NCBI GenBank assembly: GCA_009788135.1
Contig: WQSA01000045.1
Span: 1-9,159 of the forward strand
DNA length: 9,159 nucleotides
Source: Candidatus Fibrimonadales bacterium
GTDB taxonomy: Bacteria > Fibrobacterota > Fibrobacteria > Fibrobacterales > Fibrobacteraceae
Reading direction: 5' to 3'
The notes beneath the pieces are model-generated. The model was not told the DNA's origin. It saw only the letters and a list, made by a program, of their open reading frames with translations, and did no database searches. Made by a program: the position numbers and the translations under genes. Shown piece by piece: positions 1 to 4,090 of this stretch. Numbering within the stretch: position 1 is the stretch's first letter; every line of letters begins with the position of its first letter.

Positions 1-972
1 GGCTTCGACATATCATGGGCAATTGACGAAGAAACCGGGAAATCGGTAGAACTTGATGAAATATCTTACATCAAGGTTGCTACAGCAAGCCATATTTACG
101 CAGGTGCTATAGGCGAAAAGTCCACTGAAATAACAGCGATTCTCCGTGCGCCAGAAGGAACTGAAAATATTGGCGTAACAACCGCTCCAAACGCAATCAA
201 AATAAACGATGTAGAATTGGATTTGGATGCTGCAGAGCTTTCTTATACAATTGGAGATGTCCAAGAAATTCATGTGGAAGTAGAAAGCGATGCAACCGTA
301 TTCATCAACAACATTCGCAGCAAAACAAGAACTTATGAATTGGCTCCGTCAAGCGGCGTAGTTCGCATAGTTGTACAGGAAGATACAAAAGAGCCCAGAA
401 TTTACTATGTCTATATAAAGGCTCCAACCTACACGATAGCTTTTGACAGCGATGGCGGCGCGCCTGTAGAAGAACAGATTGTATCAGAAGGCGGTTTTAT
501 AGAAAGACCAACTGACCCAACAAAAGATGGTTTCACATTCAAAGAGTGGTTTAGTGAGCTCTTAGATAAAGCATGGGATTTTTTGGTTGATTTGGTGACT
601 GGAGACGATACATTAATTGCAATTTGGGAAGAAAATTCTTCTTCAAGCGTAGAACCTTCCAGCAGTAGCAAAGATGAAACGCCGTCAAGCAGCAGCGAAG
701 ATGAAACGCCGTCCAGCAGTAGCAGTTTTGTAAGCACACCTGTTAAATTGTCGCAAATTGCAACAGGCAACATTCACGCCTATGCAATAAACAAAACCAT
801 AATGCTTGAAAACCTGCCTGCAAACGCAAAAGTGCAAGTCTATGACCTAAAAGGCAAGCAGGTATCTTTCTCTAATTCTGGAAATTCTCAAATTCTGAGA
901 ATTCCTGTTCAGACAAAAGGGATATACTTTGTGAAAACCGGCAATCAAATTTTGCGTGTTCCGGTTAAGTAA
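1..972 (+). CDS. Multidomain cell-surface protein, C-terminal part (5' truncated by window edge)
   Basis: The frame is open from base 1 to the TAA at 970-972, giving 323 residues of a longer protein. Residues about 1-65 (GFDISWAIDEETGK... followed by an IGEKSTEI segment) resemble a beta-rich module I associate with Bacteroidota cell-surface proteins. Residues about 68-142 look like a cadherin-like beta-sandwich domain. Residues 143-211 are an InlB-type (Listeria-Bacteroides) repeat, seen from FDSDGG, DPTKDGFTF, EW and a terminal AIWEE. Residues 213-243 are a Ser-rich linker. Residues about 249-323 form a type IX secretion-like C-terminal sorting domain (VQVYDLKGKQV, KGIYFVKTGNQILRVPVK). The protein is therefore probably secreted or surface-anchored. 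No catalytic domain is visible in this part. It converges on the lipoprotein gene, leaving 11 nt between the stops. Domain calls are by eye; the InlB repeat and the sorting tail are the most secure. Confidence 0.85.
   Translation, partial: GFDISWAIDEETGKSVELDEISYIKVATASHIYAGAIGEKSTEITAILRAPEGTENIGVTTAPNAIKINDVELDLDAAELSYTIGDVQEIHVEVESDATVFINNIRSKTRTYELAPSSGVVRIVVQEDTKEPRIYYVYIKAPTYTIAFDSDGGAPVEEQIVSEGGFIERPTDPTKDGFTFKEWFSELLDKAWDFLVDLVTGDDTLIAIWEENSSSSVEPSSSSKDETPSSSSEDETPSSSSSFVSTPVKLSQIATGNIHAYAINKTIMLENLPANAKVQVYDLKGKQVSFSNSGNSQILRIPVQTKGIYFVKTGNQILRVPVK
670..723 (+). repeat. 27-nt tandem repeat coding the Ser-rich linker
   Basis: Two adjacent 27-nt units (670-696 and 697-723) encode KDETPSSSS and EDETPSSSS. 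A shorter degenerate unit coding VEPSSSS lies just upstream. The units differ at only a few bases, so the linker probably grew by slippage or recombination. Such Ser-rich linkers commonly separate domains in Fibrobacter secreted proteins. Confidence 0.8.
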
Positions 973-981
973 CACGCATGC

Positions 982-1029
982 AATTACCACCTTGCTACAG
1001 CTAAGGAGTAGGGTGGTAATTTGCTTTTT
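982..1029 (+). terminator. Rho-independent terminator of the surface-protein gene
   Basis: AATTACCACC (982-991) pairs perfectly with GGTGGTAATT (1012-1021). A second inner pairing, CTAC (995-998) with GTAG (1008-1011), extends the stem, and TTTTT follows at 1025-1029. The T-run lies on the plus-strand side, so the hairpin mainly serves the gene ending at 972. It lies inside the last codons of the convergent lipoprotein gene, whose stop codon (984-986) is part of the left arm. There is no matching T-run on the minus-strand side. Confidence 0.75.
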
Positions 1030-2192
1030 ATGGTTATGATAGATTTGGTTTCCGGGTCATAGATTTTCAATCCTTCGTTGCCAAAGCCTCTATCCCCAAC
1101 AAAAAGTTTTTTTGCAACATTGTCAAAAAACAGGCTGCCAAATGAATCCGTTATATTCGGCAATGCTTCTCCAACTGTTTTGTTGCTTACATTCACCGGT
1201 TTAACAGGTTCCCGTCCAAAGTCTTCATAAACACTAACATACAGAATTTGGTTTGCTTCGTCTAAGGCAATATGATTAAATCCACCACCAAGCGCTGTAC
1301 CTGTAACTAGAACATCCGATGTCCCTGTTGCCAAATCCACAACTTCAACACCGGCATTGACAAAAGATAAATTATACCAATCATCAGGCGAAGAAATGTA
1401 AAGTTTTCCGTTGCTCAAAGCGCTGTTCTGCGGATTATAGAATTTCAACTGAATTGTGTCTATAACAGTTTCTGTGCTTGCATTTATGCGAATCAGAAGA
1501 CCAGGTTTCGTTGCTCTGAAATTTTCCAATCTTTGCGCAACAACAAGCAAAGTATCTCCGCTAGCTTTAATGGATGCGGCGTTAGCTTCTGTTATTGGCA
1601 AATTTATTTTGCCGCTCAGCGCACATGTAGCAGGATTGAATATTTGCACATAGTCCAAATCATACAGAGCGATGTATCCTTTGTTCTCAACAATAGCTAC
1701 TTCGTAAGGATTTGATATATCTTCCAGTCTTGTTTGCTTTATAAGCGTTTTATCACCGATTTTGTCAGCCTGCATACAAGATAAAATATTGGTGGCACCC
1801 CAATTTTTGCGCTCCAAAACAAATATATCTTTGCCGTTTGCAAAAACTTTTGAATCTTGGTCAAATAAAATATCATCTGAAGAAAAACTTTCAGAAGAAA
1901 AAGTCATCCAGTGTAGCAAACCTGTTGTGTAATCGCTTGTGAAATTCAAAAGCAGAGAATTGCTTTCCATACTTGAAGAAGAAATTTCATCAATTGAACT
2001 TGACGATAGCGCTTTTTCTCCAGAACTTGAAGGCAGAGTTTCGCTTGTTGAGCTTGAAGATAACATTTCTTCTGCGGAACTCGAAGGTGGAGTTTCTGTT
2101 TCGCTGCCGCTTGAGCATGCAAATAATGCTGTTGAAATTGCGAGAAGCGAGAAGGAGCGTCTTAACGCAGCCAAAGAGATTCTTTGGATCAT
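984..2192 (-). CDS. Riboswitch-controlled beta-propeller lipoprotein (BtuG-like candidate)
   Basis: 402 residues from the ATG at 2192. That start has GAGGT six bases upstream (2199-2203) and gives a clean signal peptide: MIQRISLAALRR, a hydrophobic core, then LFAC with Cys26 as the likely lipidated residue. Residues 27-79 are a Ser-rich stalk with five SSS(S) clusters. From about residue 80 to the end, short repeated beta-rich units (NGKDIFVLER, NKGYIALYD, NGKLYISS, NQILYVSVYED, KKLFVGDRGFG followed by LKIYDP) look like the blades of a YncE-type beta-propeller. The leader RNA contains a cobalamin riboswitch, so the protein is probably made when B12 is scarce. In Bacteroides, BtuG is a surface beta-propeller lipoprotein that binds B12 and passes it to BtuB, so a similar corrinoid-capturing role is inferred. 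I cannot show homology to BtuG from sequence alone; it could be another propeller lipoprotein. Confidence 0.85.
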   Translation of the reverse strand: MIQRISLAALRRSFSLLAISTALFACSSGSETETPPSSSAEEMLSSSSTSETLPSSSGEKALSSSSIDEISSSSMESNSLLLNFTSDYTTGLLHWMTFSSESFSSDDILFDQDSKVFANGKDIFVLERKNWGATNILSCMQADKIGDKTLIKQTRLEDISNPYEVAIVENKGYIALYDLDYVQIFNPATCALSGKINLPITEANAASIKASGDTLLVVAQRLENFRATKPGLLIRINASTETVIDTIQLKFYNPQNSALSNGKLYISSPDDWYNLSFVNAGVEVVDLATGTSDVLVTGTALGGGFNHIALDEANQILYVSVYEDFGREPVKPVNVSNKTVGEALPNITDSFGSLFFDNVAKKLFVGDRGFGNEGLKIYDPETKSIITIKSKLPPYSLAVARW

Positions 2193-2221
2193 GGTTCTAC
2201 CTCGGAACGTGTTGCGAAGCA

Positions 2222-2327
2222 CCTTATGAAGCTTCACCCCCCAGCAGGTTTTCCGGCTTCGGCATTGCCGTCACGGTAGCGGGACTGCTCTTGATTTACA
2301 CAAGGTTGCCCTGATGGGATAGGGGTA
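2222..2327 (-). promoter_or_regulatory. Cobalamin riboswitch (minus strand) in the lipoprotein leader
   Basis: Read on the minus strand: a 5' ACCCC (2322-2326) can pair with GGGGT after the B12 box; AGGG (P4, Gs at 2309-2311) pairs with CCC at 2281-2283; a P5 hairpin CTTG-TGTAAAT-CAAG spans 2290-2304; then come the core GCTACCGTGA with a small ACCG-TGA-CGG hairpin (2266-2278) and a B12-box sequence AGCCGGAAAACCTGCT (2243-2258), close to the consensus AGCCAGGAGACCTGCC. The order and spacing of the first elements match RF00174-type riboswitches. The RNA ends about 30 nt before the lipoprotein ATG and has no U-tract terminator, so control is probably translational. A small hairpin, GTTC-CGAGGTA-GAAC, holds the Shine-Dalgarno sequence in its loop. 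The peripheral P7-P11 region is missing. Confidence 0.8.
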
Positions 2328-2376
2328 ATGTAGAAAAAACTAAGTCGCTCAATTGATATTGGCTGCTTTTTGGCAT
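2296..2376 (-). CDS. Possible 26-codon leader ORF entering the riboswitch
   Basis: On the minus strand, AAGGAG (2382-2387) lies five bases before an ATG at 2376. The reading frame runs 26 codons to a TAA at 2296-2298, inside the P5 loop of the minus-strand riboswitch. The predicted peptide starts MPKSSQYQLSDLVF and ends GNLV; I recognise no family. The strong ribosome-binding site is the only support. Translation would disturb the 5' half of the aptamer. It could equally be a chance ORF or a gene remnant. Confidence 0.25.
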   Translation of the reverse strand: MPKSSQYQLSDLVFSTLPLSHQGNLV

Positions 2377-2396
2377 ATAAACTCCTTGTTATGGAG

Positions 2397-2404
2397 AATA
2401 TATA
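2397..2404 (-). promoter_or_regulatory. Candidate -10 element for the lipoprotein transcript
   Basis: The minus strand reads TATATATT here, about 70 nt upstream of the minus-strand aptamer. No convincing -35 hexamer sits at normal spacing; a TTGAAA further upstream is about 22 nt away. Offered as the likeliest promoter position in an AT-rich stretch where chance matches are common. Confidence 0.25.
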
Positions 2405-2450
2405 TAGAAAATTTTGTGAGTTCTAACTTTTCAAAAAAAGTAAAGATTTT

Positions 2451-2479
2451 TTGTACTATTTTGAAAAAAATAATATATA
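2451..2479 (+). promoter_or_regulatory. Promoter of the nrdG transcript
   Basis: TTGTAC (2451-2456), a 17-nt spacer, then TATATA (2474-2479). This would start RNA at about 2486, exactly where the plus-strand riboswitch begins. An alternative -10, TATAAT (2482-2487), would start RNA inside the aptamer's 5' strand and is less attractive. Nearly the same sequence occurs again at 3165-3199, which supports a conserved promoter architecture. Confidence 0.55.
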
Positions 2480-2485
2480 TTTATA

Positions 2486-2590
2486 ATATCCCATTAGGGT
2501 AACTTTGTGCAAATCAAAGGCAGCCTAGCTACCGTGACGGTAACATCGAAGTCGGAAAACTTATCGGGGGGTAAAGCTTCATAAGAAGTT
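2486..2590 (+). promoter_or_regulatory. Cobalamin riboswitch (plus strand) upstream of nrdG
   Basis: Same architecture as the minus-strand element. P4 forms from AGG (2496-2498) and CCT (2524-2526), the P5 hairpin CTTTG-TGCAAAT-CAAAG spans 2503-2519, the core GCTACCGTGA carries a perfect TACCG-TGA-CGGTA hairpin (2530-2542), and the B12 box AGTCGGAAAACTTATC lies at 2550-2565, followed by GGGGGG. A downstream hairpin, AGCTTC-ATAA-GAAGTT (2575-2592), may be the expression-platform stem. In P5 one base pair differs compensatorily between the two copies (C-G versus T-A), as expected for a selected RNA helix. No U-run terminator lies before nrdG, so translational control is more likely than attenuation. 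Confidence 0.8.
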
Positions 2591-2605
2591 TTACGTTCAT
2601 ATTTT

Positions 2606-2621
2606 AAAGGAGAGTCAGGAG
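2606..2621 (+). promoter_or_regulatory. Double Shine-Dalgarno region of nrdG
   Basis: Two purine-rich sites precede the ATG at 2627: AAAGGAGA (2606-2613), 13 nt away, and AGGAG (2617-2621), 5 nt away. The nearer one fits the start. The pair lies about 15-30 nt beyond the riboswitch core, where ligand-dependent masking would be expected to act. Confidence 0.6.
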
Positions 2622-2626
2622 AAACA

Positions 2627-3112
2627 ATGCTTAAATTAGCTTCATCTATTCAAAGCGATTCTATAGTTGACGGCGAAGGGTTGCGCACTGTTATTTGGTG
2701 TCAGGGTTGCGACAAAGGTTGCAAGGGTTGCCATAATCCGGGCACTTGGAGTTCAGATGCCGGAGAATTTGTAAAAGTAGAATCCATTATTGCCGCTCTT
2801 TCAAAACTCAAAGGGCAAAAAGGCATCACTTTTTCCGGAGGAGAGCCTATGCTTCAGCCGGAAGCCTGCAAAAGAATTGCGGAGTGGGCAAAGCGGGAAA
2901 AGAACTGGGATATCTGGTGTTTTTCCGGCTATACTTATGAAGAGATTAAAGCGGAAGGCGGTGAAAAATTGGAATTCCTGAAATACGTGGATGTTTTGAT
3001 AGACGGCAAATTTGAGTTGTCAAAGAAAGACATTTCTCTCAGATTTAAAGGGTCAAGCAATCAGAGGGAGCTTCGTTTGGATAATGGGGAATGTAACCTT
3101 AGCAGATTATAA
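2627..3112 (+). CDS. nrdG: Anaerobic ribonucleotide reductase activating protein (radical SAM)
   Basis: 161 residues, normal length for NrdG. It uses a 4Fe-4S cluster and S-adenosylmethionine to create the glycyl radical on NrdD, allowing deoxynucleotide synthesis without oxygen. The radical-SAM cluster motif CxxxCxxC is Cys28, Cys32 and Cys35 (GCDKGCKGCHNP), with an extra Cys25 upstream. Other NrdG hallmarks are SIVDGEGLRTVIW (12-24), ITFSGGEP (67-74), WCFSGYTYEE (97-106), DVLIDGKF (122-129) and FKGSSNQREL (140-149). It sits behind a cobalamin riboswitch, so expression should fall when B12 is plentiful, consistent with a B12-dependent (class II, NrdJ) reductase elsewhere in the genome. The usual partner nrdD is not adjacent, which is unusual. 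The next feature downstream is a receptor gene fragment. Confidence 0.93.
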   Translation: MLKLASSIQSDSIVDGEGLRTVIWCQGCDKGCKGCHNPGTWSSDAGEFVKVESIIAALSKLKGQKGITFSGGEPMLQPEACKRIAEWAKREKNWDIWCFSGYTYEEIKAEGGEKLEFLKYVDVLIDGKFELSKKDISLRFKGSSNQRELRLDNGECNLSRL

Positions 3113-3164
3113 GCGCATAAATATGACAAATTTTGCAAATTTCGCCACTTTAAAATATTTTTAT

Positions 3165-3199
3165 TTTTTTGTCACTATTTTGGAAAAAATAATGTAAAT
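3165..3199 (+). promoter_or_regulatory. Second copy of the nrdG promoter-like sequence (orphan)
   Basis: By hand alignment about 31 of 35 positions match 2447-2480, with one single-base indel; both contain ACTATTTTG followed by an A-run and TAATRTA. It includes TTGTCA as a possible -35 and TAATGT or TGTAAA as a -10. No intact plus-strand gene follows before 4091. Instead it runs straight into the TonB-receptor tail, so it is probably the promoter of a lost gene or a duplicated regulatory segment. Confidence 0.45.
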
Positions 3200-3305
3200 C
3201 TTCTTTTATGCAAGAAACTTGAGCGGCGGCGAATACCAGAACATTTACGATGCCTACCCAACGCCCGGCAGGATTTTCAACTTAAGTTACTCGCATTCTT
3301 TTTAA
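3198..3305 (+). pseudogene. Remnant of a TonB-dependent outer-membrane receptor (last 35 codons)
   Basis: The frame following the TAA at 3195-3197 reads 35 sense codons to the TAA at 3303-3305. The product begins IFFYARNLSGGEYQNIY, continues DAYPTPGRIFNLSYSHSF and ends there. This is the classic C-terminus of a TonB-dependent receptor barrel: an 'N-L-x-x-x-E-Y' strand, the conserved P-x-P-G-R turn, and a final amphipathic strand ending in Phe. No start codon with a ribosome-binding site precedes it and the rest of the barrel and plug is absent, so it is a decayed fragment. Its position beside two cobalamin riboswitches suggests, without proof, that the lost gene was BtuB-like. Confidence 0.7.
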
Positions 3306-3317
3306 TACACTAAGTAT

Positions 3318-4037
3318 CTATATAGCACGGGTATAGTAGGTGTTTATTAACGCTATGTAGCCTGCAAGAATTTCCTTGTCTGCACTGCTTATGCGAATTC
3401 CAAAACCAGGGGGATGAAAAGGTTTTTCGCCCCACTCCAGAGAACGTATAACTGTTCCGCGCAAAAAGCCGTCTATGTCCAGTTCCAAAATTTGAATTTT
3501 GACATTGGTTCCCATGGGCAAACTGTCAGTTAAGGTTATAATGAACATGCCGTCTTCCGATATATTTGCGCTAGTACAAAGGATTTCATCAGGTTTGTCT
3601 TCATGTTCAACAGTTATGCGCAAATTCAAACTGGTTGCTATCCTTTTGTGCCTCCTGATTTTCCTGGCATCAAAAAAGCGGCAGCGATCCAAAAATTCCT
3701 GCAGCGAAATTAAGCCCGTTTCGCCAGTAAGAATTAAACTCATGCTGGAATTTTCCTCTTTATAGCTCATTCTGGCAGATGGATATATAACTACAAGACT
3801 GGATATAAATTCTTTCGTTCTCGATGACGACTTTATATAAGTGGGAATATCAATCAAAACGCCGTTAAACCTTACGGATTCAAAAAAAGCACGGAACTGC
3901 TCCTCCCGGTCTATATCCACAACCCGCAAATTGAAATTTCCGAGCAATTTCCTGTATTCCTGCCTGTATTTACTTTCAAAAGCATACAGACAAATACTCA
4001 ACCTTTCTTCTGACGAATTTAAAGATTCCATATTCAT
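3318..4037 (-). CDS. PilZ-domain protein, predicted c-di-GMP receptor
   Basis: 239 residues, no signal peptide. The C-terminal half (about 124-235) is a PilZ domain: the RxxxR motif is Arg128-Arg132 (RRHKR) and the N-x-S-x-x-G motif is Asn158, Ser160 and Gly163 (NISEDG), with the late GFGIRI strand at 211-216. Both ligand-contact motifs are intact, so c-di-GMP binding is expected. Residues about 10-115 form a separate alpha/beta region (LSICLYAF, VLIDIPTYI) that I do not recognise; it may be a degenerate receiver-like or output-specific domain. Start: ATG at 4037 or, two codons later, ATG at 4031; GGGAG upstream is 4 and 10 nt from them. It is divergent from the cell-wall fusion gene across a 53-nt gap. 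The target is unknown; motility, adhesion or surface polysaccharide control are typical of the family. Confidence 0.88.
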   Translation of the reverse strand: MNMESLNSSEERLSICLYAFESKYRQEYRKLLGNFNLRVVDIDREEQFRAFFESVRFNGVLIDIPTYIKSSSRTKEFISSLVVIYPSARMSYKEENSSMSLILTGETGLISLQEFLDRCRFFDARKIRRHKRIATSLNLRITVEHEDKPDEILCTSANISEDGMFIITLTDSLPMGTNVKIQILELDIDGFLRGTVIRSLEWGEKPFHPPGFGIRISSADKEILAGYIALINTYYTRAI

Positions 4038-4090
4038 TATACTCCCGCATTTATAATATAGTAAATATTTAATTTCTAAATTAGTGCATT
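4038..4090. promoter_or_regulatory. Short divergent promoter region
   Basis: The 53-nt gap must hold transcription signals for both the PilZ gene and the cell-wall fusion gene. Plus strand: TATAAT (4052-4057) would put a start about 25 nt before the ATG at 4091, but no good -35 or Shine-Dalgarno sequence is seen. Minus strand: TATATT (4055-4060) leaves a very short leader containing GGGAG. Any -35 elements would have to lie within the opposite coding sequence. Confidence 0.35.

Noticed and set aside
429..773. Antisense open frame opposite the Ser-rich linker (114 codons, Leu/Ser-rich)
   Set aside because: Its composition is the complement of the AGC/TCN serine repeat, and the sense frame has clear domains.
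217..972. TTG at 217 as the start of the first gene
   Set aside because: The same frame is open and protein-like from base 1, with domain sequence continuing upstream, so the gene begins outside the window.
2193..2237. Longer lipoprotein start at a GTG (2237), adding 15 residues
   Set aside because: The extension lies in the riboswitch expression platform, puts charged residues before the signal peptide, and lacks a ribosome-binding site. The ATG at 2192 has GAGGT at proper spacing.
2222..2590. c-di-GMP (GEMM) riboswitch as identity of the paired RNA elements, given the nearby PilZ gene
   Set aside because: The AGGGCAAC start is superficially similar, but the GEMM second helix and receptor are absent, while the P5 loop, GCTACCGTGA core and B12 box fit cobalamin riboswitches in the right order.
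3128..3170. Terminator after nrdG: AAATTT-TGC-AAATTT followed by T-runs
   Set aside because: The stem has only A-T pairs and the T-run starts more than 20 nt later, so it is too weak to call in such AT-rich DNA.
3012..3197. 61-codon plus-strand frame starting inside nrdG
   Set aside because: It overlaps nrdG in another frame and its tail is AT-rich low-complexity sequence with no family resemblance.
3290..3320. Terminator hairpin (ATAC/GTAT) after the PilZ gene
   Set aside because: The stem is only 4-5 bp and A/T-rich, and no T-run follows it on the minus strand.
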